Shown piece by piece: positions 1 to 7,964 of a stretch of 64,000 bases of DNA. The DNA comes from Shewanella fodinae (lineage in GTDB: Bacteria; Pseudomonadota; Gammaproteobacteria; Enterobacterales; Shewanellaceae). Below the pieces are notes generated by a model, which was not told where the DNA came from, searched no databases, and was given only the letters and a program-made list of their open reading frames with translations. Each line of letters begins with the position of its first letter. The first letter of the stretch is position 1. The stretch lies in assembly GCF_014651955.1 (NCBI RefSeq), contig NZ_BMXW01000001.1, forward strand, positions 379,319 through 443,318, written 5' to 3'. The translations under genes and the position numbers were made by a program.

Positions 1-126
1 TACGCTGGTGTACCACAGATTCCATAACTCACCGTCAGCAACCGCCAGTGATAGCGCTGGTAAATGATCCATACTCAGAGGTTCAAGAATGACATACTCG
101 CCAGATAAATAACCGTCCTGTCCCAC
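1..126 (-). CDS. GNAT-type N-acetyltransferase, N-terminal part (cut by window edge)
   Basis: The first 42 codons of a minus-strand gene that runs off the left end. The start is a GTG at 124-126, preceded by an AGGAG ribosome-binding site seven bases upstream; no ATG start fits as well. The visible protein begins with a short lead-in, then G-E-Y-V-I-L-E-P-L and later D-G-E-L-W-N-L-W-Y-T. This is typical of the first strand and helix of RimJ/RimL-like GNAT acetyltransferases, which move an acetyl group from acetyl-CoA to an amine. The acetyl-CoA binding motif lies outside the window, so the substrate cannot be guessed. Confidence 0.65.
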   Translation of the reverse strand, partial: MGQDGYLSGEYVILEPLSMDHLPALSLAVADGELWNLWYTSV

Positions 127-160
127 AATGTTTCTCCTTCTCGCGTCATCTTTCTTGGTA

Positions 161-195
161 GCCTGCCGCAGTGTTCATAAGCGGCAGGCCTTTTG
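161..195. terminator. Perfect 9-bp inverted repeat between two minus-strand genes
   Basis: GCCTGCCGC at 161-169 pairs perfectly with GCGGCAGGC at 181-189 across an 11-base loop. A short T-run follows only on the plus strand. On the minus strand, the direction of both flanking genes, the hairpin is not followed by Ts, so it may act as a weak terminator or an RNA-processing or stabilising stem. Confidence 0.45.
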
Positions 196-265
196 TTATC
201 AGACTAGCATGAAACTCAGACAAAAGGACAAGCTGTTGAGATACAAATTCAGGGACTTAGCACTA

Positions 266-889
266 TCAGAAACCGTAGTGACTATTGCTCAAGCGAAACC
301 ACCCGGCAATACTGCCACGGCCCCGGTGAGTGGTCAGAACTTCATGTGGGAAACGCTCACTCAGAAAAATCACCAGAGTTCCGGCCTCCGGCACCACCTG
401 TTGCAACAGATTGTTTTCCGTATCAAAGATCTGCAATTCACCACCGTCAGTTGCGCCCCATTGTTCATTGAGAAACAACACCGTGGTGAGAATGCGATTA
501 CGACTGCCGGGTAAGGCATCCACATGTTTACGATAAAACGCGCCGGGGCGATACCAAGCATAGTGACTTTCATAGTCAAACAACCCCATGAATAGCCGTT
601 GATTCAGTCCCACCCGCAACTGCTCCATGAGCACCAGCCACTGAGCATCTGGTTGTACATCATGACTAAGCCAGCGAATACGATCACCACGAATTGTCTG
701 ATTTTGCTGTTGCTGGCTGCCACGGCCAATGGCCGCATCACGAAATTCAGCGCTATGTTGTTGTGTCAAACGCTGTTGCAATTGCGCAACCAGTGCCGGA
801 TCAACCAGTTGTGGCAATACCAAATAACCAGGTTGTTCCAATGCCGCAGCTACCCGATCAAAAAAAGCCTCATTGCTCATATCGGCCAT
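266..889 (-). CDS. 2OG-Fe(II) oxygenase (prolyl 4-hydroxylase-like)
   Basis: A 207-residue soluble protein of the 2-oxoglutarate/Fe(II) dioxygenase superfamily. The metal triad is visible as H122-x-D124 and distal H182, and R191 is placed to bind the 2-oxoglutarate carboxylate. The order (HxD, then G-G-E-L near 150, then F-P-H-E, then R-x-S-x-x-x-W-F-R) fits the SM-20/prolyl 4-hydroxylase group, which hydroxylates protein side chains. The substrate is unknown. The ATG at 889 was chosen because GGAG lies six bases upstream; an ATG 39 bases further upstream has no such site. There is no signal peptide, so it is probably cytoplasmic. It does not appear to share an operon with ydjA, which ends in a terminator. 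Confidence 0.8.
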   Translation of the reverse strand: MADMSNEAFFDRVAAALEQPGYLVLPQLVDPALVAQLQQRLTQQHSAEFRDAAIGRGSQQQQNQTIRGDRIRWLSHDVQPDAQWLVLMEQLRVGLNQRLFMGLFDYESHYAWYRPGAFYRKHVDALPGSRNRILTTVLFLNEQWGATDGGELQIFDTENNLLQQVVPEAGTLVIFLSERFPHEVLTTHRGRGSIAGWFRLSNSHYGF

Positions 890-1080
890 CTGCTGCTCCA
901 CTGTATCAGACACCAAGAAAAGGAGCATGAAGCTAATCTGAAATCACTGACTTAGCAACAAATTACGATTTCAAATCAAATAGTTACAAATCTAATCATT
1001 AGATATATAAGCAATGGCCATAGACCAGTAACTCAGAACATACATGGGATGGCTTAACAAAGGATCACTGCCAGTGAAAC

Positions 1081-1110
1081 AAAAATGCCGACATAACTGT
1101 CGGCATTTTT
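1081..1110. terminator. Rho-independent terminator after ydjA
   Basis: ATGCCGACA (1085-1093) and TGTCGGCAT (1098-1106) form a perfect 9-bp stem with a TAAC loop, flanked by A5 and T4-5. The structure works in both directions and lies just after the stop of the minus-strand nitroreductase gene. Confidence 0.85.
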
Positions 1111-1126
1111 ACGCGGTTAATAGCAC

Positions 1127-1678
1127 TCACAGATAACGAGCAAACGTGCTACCATCTTTCTGCGGTTTTAGCGGCATTTCAATGGCAGGAGTTCCAAGGT
1201 ATAAAAAACCTACTATCTGATCGGTGTCGTCCAACCCTAACGCTTTATTCACCGTTTCATCAAAAGCAAAACTGCCGGTACGCCAGATCCCCCCCAGACC
1301 CTGTGCAAAGGCCGCTTGCTGCATTGCCATCACTGCACACCCGGCCGACAACTGTTGCTCCAGCTCTGGGACTTTTTTAATATCACTTCGGGTCTTGGCG
1401 ACCACGGTAATAACCATAGGTGCCCGCAATGGCATGTTGGCCGCCTTGGCAATAAAATCATCGTCTTCGCCGGCCTCAGTGGCCGCGGCAACAAACACAT
1501 CTGCCAGTCGATTCAGTCCCTCACCTGTCGCGATAATAAACTCCCAAGGCGCTAGACCACCATGATCAGGCACTCTGGCGGCCGCATCCAGAATGACTTT
1601 CAGTTGCGCATCATCCGGCGCTGGCGCTACTAGGCGCGGGCAGGATTGACGGGTCAGAAGAAGTGTTAAAGCATCCAA
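1127..1678 (-). CDS. ydjA: NAD(P)H nitroreductase, YdjA family
   Basis: 183 residues, the usual length for E. coli YdjA, a small FMN flavoprotein of the nitroreductase fold. The N-terminus (M-D-A-L-x-L-L-x-x-R-x-S), the A-R-V-P-D-H stretch, S-A-G-C-A-V-M-A-M-Q and the C-terminal G-F-L-Y-L-G-T-P all match this family. It is likely a cytoplasmic homodimer using NAD(P)H; the physiological substrate is not known. The start is a TTG, supported by AAAGGA about seven bases upstream and by alignment to the family's N-terminus. It is a single-gene unit with its own terminator. Confidence 0.88.
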   Translation of the reverse strand: MDALTLLLTRQSCPRLVAPAPDDAQLKVILDAAARVPDHGGLAPWEFIIATGEGLNRLADVFVAAATEAGEDDDFIAKAANMPLRAPMVITVVAKTRSDIKKVPELEQQLSAGCAVMAMQQAAFAQGLGGIWRTGSFAFDETVNKALGLDDTDQIVGFLYLGTPAIEMPLKPQKDGSTFARYL

Positions 1679-1768
1679 AATAATGTCCTTTAAAACAGAT
1701 ACCCTTGTGGCTTTAGCATAACAAATTGCCGCTGAATGAAAATGCTTGCAGTAACAACTGCTGCGAAC

Positions 1769-2614
1769 TCAACCATTCACTCCGCTCAGGTCGTCCAAAT
1801 CACTGATAAGATCATCCAGTTTACGTTGAATATGCCGTTGCTGCTTGGCGTTCATATGCTGCGCCACCTGTACCAGCATCAACCCCAAACGTTGACGGTT
1901 AGTATCCAGCTGTTGTTGATATTCCACCGAGCGCAATTGTTCCGGTGTGGTTAATAGTAATTGTAATCGCTGCCGTAATAGGATGGGATCGTGGCGCTGC
2001 TCCAGTGCCATCACTAACTGTTGATACCACTCGTGACGGTAATCCAGCCACAATTTGGTGATATCGAGCCGCTGCTGATTATATTGGTGTATCAGTTGCT
2101 TTTGTGGAGGGGTTAAGCGGCCAATCCAATCCTGTAACTGCTCCTGCAAGCGTTCATCGGCTTGGGTTAGCAGCTGTTCGGCAGTTTTATCCTGATACTC
2201 TTGCTGCAAAGATTGCTGATCTTTTGCCAACTGCTTTTTTATCTGTGCCACTTGAGCATCGTCGAACGACGCCACCAGCGGCACGATGTTATCAAACGTG
2301 TGAGAAAAGATCCGCAACCAATGCTGCCTAGCGTTATCAGTAAAACGGCTGAGAAATTCAGGTGTTAAAGAATGTTGTTGTAAGGCACTGCGTAACTGTC
2401 GCAGATCATGACTGTAACGCGGCAGTTCCTGTTGCCGATGCCACTGCATGAAAGCTTGCAACGCCTGCTCAAACTGTTGCTCTTGCGCTTTATTTAACGA
2501 CACATAGTCATCGAGTTGCCAAGCAATCGCCCAATCGAGAAAGTGATAGCTCATTTTGGTAGAGCAGGCACTGAGCATTAGCAGTGCTGTCAGCAGTAGC
2601 AAGAATCGTTTCAT
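1769..2614 (-). CDS. DUF6279-type lipoprotein
   Basis: 281 residues with a lipoprotein signal peptide: K-R near the N-terminus, a leucine-rich core and the lipobox L-S-A-C with Cys17 as the lipidated residue. The rest is almost entirely helical and very rich in glutamine and leucine, with repeated Q-Q-x-L patterns. It fits the DUF6279 family of envelope lipoproteins, which has no known function. It follows the thiamine-kinase-like gene on the same strand by about 50 bases, so it could be on the tail of that operon, though nothing in the sequence ties it to thiamine. Confidence 0.75.
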   Translation of the reverse strand: MKRFLLLLTALLMLSACSTKMSYHFLDWAIAWQLDDYVSLNKAQEQQFEQALQAFMQWHRQQELPRYSHDLRQLRSALQQHSLTPEFLSRFTDNARQHWLRIFSHTFDNIVPLVASFDDAQVAQIKKQLAKDQQSLQQEYQDKTAEQLLTQADERLQEQLQDWIGRLTPPQKQLIHQYNQQRLDITKLWLDYRHEWYQQLVMALEQRHDPILLRQRLQLLLTTPEQLRSVEYQQQLDTNRQRLGLMLVQVAQHMNAKQQRHIQRKLDDLISDLDDLSGVNG

Positions 2615-2665
2615 CCGTTGACCTATCCCTGATAATCATCGGCATTCTGTTTACCGGAATGCTAA

Positions 2666-3673
2666 TCACTCTCGTATAAGTTGCCGGTAGTTGTCAAACC
2701 AACTGAAAAATTCATGGTGGTCATTGCAATGTCTATCAGCCATTTGCAGCGCCCAGGCACAGGAATATAACCAGAAAATGTCTAATGCGGCGCCTAACGC
2801 CTGCACGCTGTTTGACGTCAGGTGTGGATGATTGTCCAGGTACTGTTGTATCAACCATTGTCTGGTGGAGGGAGATAATCGATGACAGGCGATAACGCCT
2901 GCCAGTTCGAACAACGGATGCGAACTGCAACAGTATTCAAAGTCGATACAATACAAGCGATCTTGGTGCAGCAACAAGTTGTGGGCACTGAGATCTCGAT
3001 GGCAATATTGGTGCGACAACAAGCAAGCATCCAGCACTGCAAATCTTGTATTCAATGACAGCCGTTGCAGCCATTGCAACCGTTGTAACCATTGCGCAGC
3101 GTCACGGGTATTGGCTCCGGCATAATCACCGTCAGCGGCCATCTGTTGTAATCGCGCCAGATAAATCTGCCACTGTAATTGGAGGCTGATATCTAATGCA
3201 GGTGGTGGCAACTCGCGTAATCCCAGCAGCAATTGCAATAGCTGCTGGGCCGGTGCTGATGACGCCGCAACTGGCCGCGAGCTGACGAATGACTCGGTGG
3301 ACAGTTTGTGAGGCTGAGAGGCTGCGAGCTGACGCCAAGGCACACATCCGGCAGCGTCACCGCTGGCAGATTCAGTCAACCATTCACTCAGATAAAAACG
3401 TTTAGCACTGTCAACCCAATGCAACTGTGGTGCTAGCCCAGCAGCTTGGGCCACACGCCAGCAAGTCACCTCGTTTTCGCGATTGCAGATACGGTCGGTT
3501 ACTGGCGAATTCAGCCGCAGCAGCAGCGAAGTTTGTTGAAAATCCAAGCGAAAACTCTGGTTACTTAGCCCCAGGCTCTGCCGCTCAATCGCTCTAGGCA
3601 TGGGAAGATCTAACTGCTGCAATGCCTGTTGTACAGCCTCAGCAAGCTCACCTACGATGCTCACAAGTTCCAT
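2666..3673 (-). CDS. Thiamine kinase-like phosphotransferase
   Basis: 335 residues with the aminoglycoside/choline kinase fold. The catalytic loop H225-R-D227-L-S-A-H-N232 and the metal-binding D-F-E about 18 residues later are intact, so it should be active. By itself this would only be a small-molecule kinase, but it is the last gene of a TPP-riboswitch operon and its start overlaps the stop of the PnuT-like gene (TAATG at 3671-3675). The likely role is therefore phosphorylation of imported thiamine, as done by ThiK (YcfN) in E. coli. That would trap thiamine in the cytoplasm; conversion of TMP to TPP would need ThiL elsewhere. Substrate is inferred from context. Confidence 0.78.
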   Translation of the reverse strand: MELVSIVGELAEAVQQALQQLDLPMPRAIERQSLGLSNQSFRLDFQQTSLLLRLNSPVTDRICNRENEVTCWRVAQAAGLAPQLHWVDSAKRFYLSEWLTESASGDAAGCVPWRQLAASQPHKLSTESFVSSRPVAASSAPAQQLLQLLLGLRELPPPALDISLQLQWQIYLARLQQMAADGDYAGANTRDAAQWLQRLQWLQRLSLNTRFAVLDACLLSHQYCHRDLSAHNLLLHQDRLYCIDFEYCCSSHPLFELAGVIACHRLSPSTRQWLIQQYLDNHPHLTSNSVQALGAALDIFWLYSCAWALQMADRHCNDHHEFFSWFDNYRQLIRE

Positions 3674-4305
3674 TAACGTTCACTCAGCGATAGCTGGTGT
3701 GCTCGCCAGTCAGCGCGCCACAGGAAATAGCCACCAACTGCCAACGCTACATATAACACAAACAATAACGAGGTCAGCATTAGCCCTTTACTGAGGTACA
3801 AATAGATAGACACCAAATCAATCACGACCCAATAAAGCCAGTTCTCCAAAACTTTCTGCGCCACCAACCAGGTGGTCATCACCGCAAAACAGGTGGTGGT
3901 AGCATCCAGATAGGGAAATGACGCATGGGTATGATTGGCCATAAACCAGCCCAGCGGCAATGACAATACTGCGGTGATAATGCTCAAAACGGCATGACGT
4001 TGCCACGACCAAGTGCTAATGGTAATGCCCTGTTGCTGCTCACCATCACGGCGCCACAACCAGTAGCCATAAAGCGCCATCGCCATGTAGTAAACATTGA
4101 GGACCGACTCCATCAACAGTGACACTTTCCAGAACAAGACGGTATAGATGGCAGTACTAGCCAGCGCCGCGCCCCAACACCAAACACTGGCCCTCATCGC
4201 TAACAACAGATACGCTAGTGCCAGTATAACGGCGAGACCTTCCCACAGATCCATGCCCTGCGCTTCAGTCACTGCTTGGCTGAACATCTGCCACAGTTGC
4301 GCCAT
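3673..4305 (-). CDS. pnuT: PnuT-type thiamine transporter (PnuC family)
   Basis: 210 residues of a strongly hydrophobic inner-membrane protein with about seven membrane segments and the tryptophan-rich pattern of the PnuC family (Y-G-Y-W-L-W and E-N-W-L-Y-W-V-V-I-D). PnuC proteins carry nicotinamide riboside by facilitated diffusion with metabolic trapping. Members found in TPP-riboswitch operons have been called PnuT and assigned to thiamine, and this one sits in such an operon, directly before a kinase that could trap the substrate. Tight packing (2 bases after the upstream gene, 1-base overlap with the kinase) indicates translational coupling. Confidence 0.82.
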   Translation of the reverse strand: MAQLWQMFSQAVTEAQGMDLWEGLAVILALAYLLLAMRASVWCWGAALASTAIYTVLFWKVSLLMESVLNVYYMAMALYGYWLWRRDGEQQQGITISTWSWQRHAVLSIITAVLSLPLGWFMANHTHASFPYLDATTTCFAVMTTWLVAQKVLENWLYWVVIDLVSIYLYLSKGLMLTSLLFVLYVALAVGGYFLWRADWRAHQLSLSER

Positions 4306-4307
4306 GT

Positions 4308-4568
4308 TCAGGTCCTACGCCGCAAGTCAAATTCACCTTGCAGAAACTTGCAGACAAAAACCGCAGTACCAAACTGTTCATACGCGGCTTTCATCTCCAC
4401 AGACAACATCTGCATCACGGCATCATAATCACCAGTCACCTGGGTCGATAGCGAATTAGTCACCCGTTCAATGCCTTGGTAGCTGTCCAGACGCTTTATC
4501 AGCCAGCGGATGGGGTCTTTATAGTTGTCATGCAATGGATACATGCTGATATCAACGGTGAGTTGCAT
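4308..4568 (-). CDS. YkoF-like thiamine/HMP-binding domain protein
   Basis: A short 86-residue protein whose N-terminus (M-Q-L-T-V-D-I-S-M-Y-P-L) and overall size fit a single YkoF/thiamine-binding ferredoxin-like domain. Bacillus YkoF binds thiamine or its pyrimidine moiety and carries two such domains. There is no signal peptide. The start is well supported by GGAGG seven bases upstream. Its position between the TonB receptor and the PnuT-like permease of a riboswitch-controlled operon supports a role in thiamine handling, perhaps as a cytoplasmic binding or trapping factor. The precise job is unknown. Confidence 0.65.
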   Translation of the reverse strand: MQLTVDISMYPLHDNYKDPIRWLIKRLDSYQGIERVTNSLSTQVTGDYDAVMQMLSVEMKAAYEQFGTAVFVCKFLQGEFDLRRRT

Positions 4569-4614
4569 ACATTTTCCTCCAACGAGTCCCGGCCGACAGC
4601 AGGGACATACTGTA

Positions 4615-6777
4615 TTAGATGAATTTCAGCTTAAAGGTGACACCTAACTGACGCGGGTCGCCATAACGGATGTATTGCTTGTCCGCCCAGTCCTGATCCG
4701 GTTCATTACCAAAATAGAACCCACGGACGCCATATTGTTTGTCAAACAGATTACGGCCCCAAAAATACAACGCCCAACTTTGAGCATCGTAACCCACCTT
4801 GGCACTGACAATGGTGTAAGGCTTAGATTGCGAATCGTTACTGTCAGAGTAGTAAAACTTATCCTTGCCGCTGGCATTGATATTGACAAACCAGCCCTTG
4901 TCAGCATGCCAGCTGCCGCCGACGCTATAGGCCCAGCGTGGAGAATGTGCCAGCTCACGGCCACTGAGATCGACGCTAGTGCCGTATTTATCGTGATAGA
5001 GGTACGTCCCGTATGCCGTCTGCAAATAACCAACACTGCCGTAAAGCTCAAGAGAATCAGACAGGTACCAGTTAGCTTCCAGTTCGGCACCATAATTTCG
5101 CGAACTACCGGCGTTATCGGTAAACAGAATAAAACGCTGCTGGTCGACGGGATCTTGCAAAGAAGCTGAAACCTGCTGGTGGCGGCGATCCATATAAAAC
5201 AGCGCTAAACGAGTATCAGCTGCCCCATCAAGCCACTGTGATTTCAGCCCAAGTTCATAGTTGTAAAGGGTTTCGGCATCAAACTGCTTTTTATCTGCTA
5301 GCGACTGTGGCAGTGTCATGTTAAAACCGCCAGCTTTATAGCCACGAGCAACGCGGGCATATGCCTCCTGCCCTGTCGTCAACTGTTTTGACAGCGCGAT
5401 ATGACCACCCCACATGTTTTCGGATGGACTGAAATTATCGGCATTGCTGTCACTGTAATCACTACGACGCTTCTCAAGTCGCAGCCCTGTGGACAAACGA
5501 TAACCCTGGCCTAAAGCGCTATCTAACTGGCCAAAGATCGCGTAGTTATCCGCATTATAATCCGATTGCAGTACCTCATCCGGCCAGCCGTTGTATTCGG
5601 AATACAGGTCATTGTCTTCATGCAAATCCATTAGATAGATGCCCGCAAGCCAGTCAGTGCTGCCAGCAAAAATTCGCCCAGCTTCATTAGAGGTGATACG
5701 AAATTCCTGCGTAACCGTGCGGCGCTTGCCTTGCTTATCCCACCAGTAGTTGTACTCACAAGCCTCGCCGTCACAATCACGCGCTGCCCAGTATTCGGGA
5801 TTGGCCCAGTCTCCGTCATAGCCATTATCGAAATGACTATTCGCCCAACTGGTGAGAGAAATCAGCTCAAATGATTCAAAACCGCTGTAATTGAGTTTGA
5901 GACTGGCACCTGTGGTGCGCTGACTGTCTACACCCGGCTGATCGGTTAGCGTGTGTTTGCCATTATTATCCAGCGTCCAGGCATCATAGCCATTGTCAAA
6001 ATCGGCGTGCAACACAGTGAGATCCGCTTGCAGATTGTCGGTAGCGTACCAGCGCAGTTTCAAACGTCCGCTGAATTCATCCCGCTGGTTGGTATCATCA
6101 CGCTGCAGATACTGGTTATCCATGTAGCCATTCTGCTTATGCTGTTGCAGTGCCACACGGTACAGCAACTTGCCCGAATCAGTTAATGGCCCAGAACTGT
6201 AGCCGCTGAGAGTACGCAGATTGTCATCCCCGAGCGATAGCTCCAGTCCATGCTCAAACACTTGGGTAGGATCATTACTTTTGAGATAGATAAGCCCGGC
6301 AAGCGCATTGGCACCATAGCGAGTACCCTGTGGACCACGCAACACTTCAAACTGCTGCAGGTCATACAGGCTGGACACAGTTCCCAAACCAGAAAGGTCG
6401 ATGTCGTCCACGATAAAACCCACCGAGGAGTTGGGTGCGCCTTTGTAGTCTTCCTGTTCGCCCACACCACGGATCTGGAAATAACGCGGCCGCGATGTGG
6501 CACCCGACCAATTGAAGTTGGCAACATTGTTGATCATGTCTTCAAAGTGTTCGGCGGCCTGGTCATCAATCCGCTGCTGATCAACCACTGTTACACTGGA
6601 GGGCGTGCTTTCGACCGATGTTCCTCGAAAGTCAGCACTGACCACCATCACCTCAATGGGCGAGTCTGCAGTTTTGAGCGAATCACTGTTACTGGGATTA
6701 TCGGCGGCAATGACCGGGGCACTCAATGCCAGTTGTACGGCAGTGGCAATAACACCCGGATAAAAAAATTTAGACAT
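4615..6777 (-). CDS. TonB-dependent outer-membrane receptor, predicted thiamine or precursor uptake
   Basis: 720 residues from the ATG at 6777, which has GAGG five bases upstream; an ATG 21 bases earlier lacks a good site. A signal peptide of about 25 residues ends at A-P-V-I-A-A. Then come a TonB-box region (P-I-E-V-M-V-V-S-A), the plug domain with L-R-G-P-Q-G-T-R-Y-G, and a long barrel with a typical C-terminus ending in aromatic residues (F-K-L-K-F-I). It is the first gene after a TPP riboswitch, so the ligand is most likely thiamine, a phosphate ester or a precursor. Energy comes from TonB/ExbBD encoded elsewhere. Confidence 0.85.
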   Translation of the reverse strand: MSKFFYPGVIATAVQLALSAPVIAADNPSNSDSLKTADSPIEVMVVSADFRGTSVESTPSSVTVVDQQRIDDQAAEHFEDMINNVANFNWSGATSRPRYFQIRGVGEQEDYKGAPNSSVGFIVDDIDLSGLGTVSSLYDLQQFEVLRGPQGTRYGANALAGLIYLKSNDPTQVFEHGLELSLGDDNLRTLSGYSSGPLTDSGKLLYRVALQQHKQNGYMDNQYLQRDDTNQRDEFSGRLKLRWYATDNLQADLTVLHADFDNGYDAWTLDNNGKHTLTDQPGVDSQRTTGASLKLNYSGFESFELISLTSWANSHFDNGYDGDWANPEYWAARDCDGEACEYNYWWDKQGKRRTVTQEFRITSNEAGRIFAGSTDWLAGIYLMDLHEDNDLYSEYNGWPDEVLQSDYNADNYAIFGQLDSALGQGYRLSTGLRLEKRRSDYSDSNADNFSPSENMWGGHIALSKQLTTGQEAYARVARGYKAGGFNMTLPQSLADKKQFDAETLYNYELGLKSQWLDGAADTRLALFYMDRRHQQVSASLQDPVDQQRFILFTDNAGSSRNYGAELEANWYLSDSLELYGSVGYLQTAYGTYLYHDKYGTSVDLSGRELAHSPRWAYSVGGSWHADKGWFVNINASGKDKFYYSDSNDSQSKPYTIVSAKVGYDAQSWALYFWGRNLFDKQYGVRGFYFGNEPDQDWADKQYIRYGDPRQLGVTFKLKFI

Positions 6778-6847
6778 TTGGACCTCAAATATTTGCATGT
6801 TTGAGATCCGGCATGGGATAAGCGAAGTGATAAGTACACAAATTGTG

Positions 6848-6943
6848 GCCCATTCCTACGCCGGTACTAGCCGGATCAGGTTCTAAGGGTTCGTCATAAG
6901 ACATCTCAGTTCACCTGCAAAAACAGGAAAACACCCCTTGGCG
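6848..6943 (-). promoter_or_regulatory. TPP riboswitch (THI element)
   Basis: Read on the minus strand this stretch has every conserved block of the thiamine pyrophosphate riboswitch in the right order: AAGGGGTG, CTGAGA, ACCCTT, GAACCTGATC, and the closing GCGTAGGAA. It ends about 70 bases before the TonB-receptor start. TPP binding would switch off the four-gene uptake operon, by sequestering the start region or by termination; the sequence between does not clearly decide which. Confidence 0.95.
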
Positions 6944-7021
6944 CGAGTCAGTATACCTAAATTTGTTAACTAATGAAGTGCTATTCGGCAGAGATTTACT
7001 AGGCGTGGTCAGAACAAAAAC

Positions 7022-7792
7022 TTAGGGTTTTAACGGAGAAGGCAGCTCTACAGCAAACATCCTATCAATTTCGCCGCGCGTGACCATCTGCTGCAGCTCT
7101 TGTTGCAATTTGCCAACAAACTCCTGGTGATCAGCATGTTTGGAAAACCCAAAATAGACGGGTACATGATTGGCATAATGCAGCGCAGCGTAATCATAAT
7201 CACGGAATCCAAGACGCTGAAATGCCGCTTCAATACTGCTTTTATCAATTACCGCAATATAATCAAAACGGTTGGCAGCAAACATCTTGGCAAGATTGGT
7301 GTCATCAGCCGCCTGATACTTTTTTAACCGGGGATCGTCATTGATAAATGCAGAATAATAGGTGCCTAACTTCACGCCAAGCGTACCGGCAAACAATTGC
7401 TGTTCCGTATCCAGCTTAGCGTATTTATGTTTGATGAAGATAATCGGGTTGTCTTCTACCGCGACTGGGCCAATAAAGGCGGTATAGTGCTCACGTTCAT
7501 CATTACGGATTAGCCGCGGCACCAGATGCACTTCGCCGGATTGTAGCCGATGCAGTGAGCGCTGGAATGGCATTTCCTGCCATTGCAGCTCGCAACCGGC
7601 CCGTTGACAGGCAAGTTCCAATATATTAACCAAGTCGCCGGAAAATGTTCCTGGTGTTTTGCCATAGGTCATCAACGGCGGTCGCAAACGAAAATCTGCG
7701 GTGAGCAACACCTGAGACTGCGCTGCCGATGACATTAGTATCAGTAGAGATAGCAGTATCTGATAGCCTTTATTGCCCATCGCATTGCCCAT
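7022..7792 (-). CDS. Periplasmic solute-binding protein, SBP_bac_3-like
   Basis: 256 residues with a signal peptide (hydrophobic core followed by S-S-A-A-Q-S-Q) and the two-lobe pattern of family 3 amino-acid-type binding proteins: R-P-P-L-M-T-Y near 38, G-x-x-x-D-L-V-N-I-L, Q-R-S-L-x-x-L-Q-S-G-E-V-H-L near 85, and a C-terminal E-L-Q-Q-M-V-T-R-G-E-I-D. No permease or ATPase genes are nearby. Stand-alone members of this type are common in Shewanella and may be sensory or orphan proteins. The ligand is unknown. Two in-frame ATGs four codons apart leave the exact start open. Confidence 0.7.
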   Translation of the reverse strand: MGNAMGNKGYQILLSLLILMSSAAQSQVLLTADFRLRPPLMTYGKTPGTFSGDLVNILELACQRAGCELQWQEMPFQRSLHRLQSGEVHLVPRLIRNDEREHYTAFIGPVAVEDNPIIFIKHKYAKLDTEQQLFAGTLGVKLGTYYSAFINDDPRLKKYQAADDTNLAKMFAANRFDYIAVIDKSSIEAAFQRLGFRDYDYAALHYANHVPVYFGFSKHADHQEFVGKLQQELQQMVTRGEIDRMFAVELPSPLKP

Positions 7793-7912
7793 CTAAATCA
7801 ATGTCTGACGTCATTACAGCGCGCCTGATTTTACCATTAATGGTTATGAATCAGACAGTAACAGCTTTTTATCAGACTGCAGCAAGTGTTAGCAAATACC
7901 AGATAATGCTCA

Positions 7913-7950
7913 CAAAAAAAGCCTGCCGGGCAGCCCTCCACGGCAGGCTT
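7913..7950 (-). terminator. Terminator after the TonB receptor gene
   Basis: On the minus strand AAGCCTGCCG (7941-7950) and CGGCAGGCTT (7919-7928) form a 10-bp stem with a 12-base loop, followed by a run of seven Ts. It lies 15 bases after the receptor stop codon. Confidence 0.88.
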
Positions 7951-7964
7951 GGACACACAAACTC

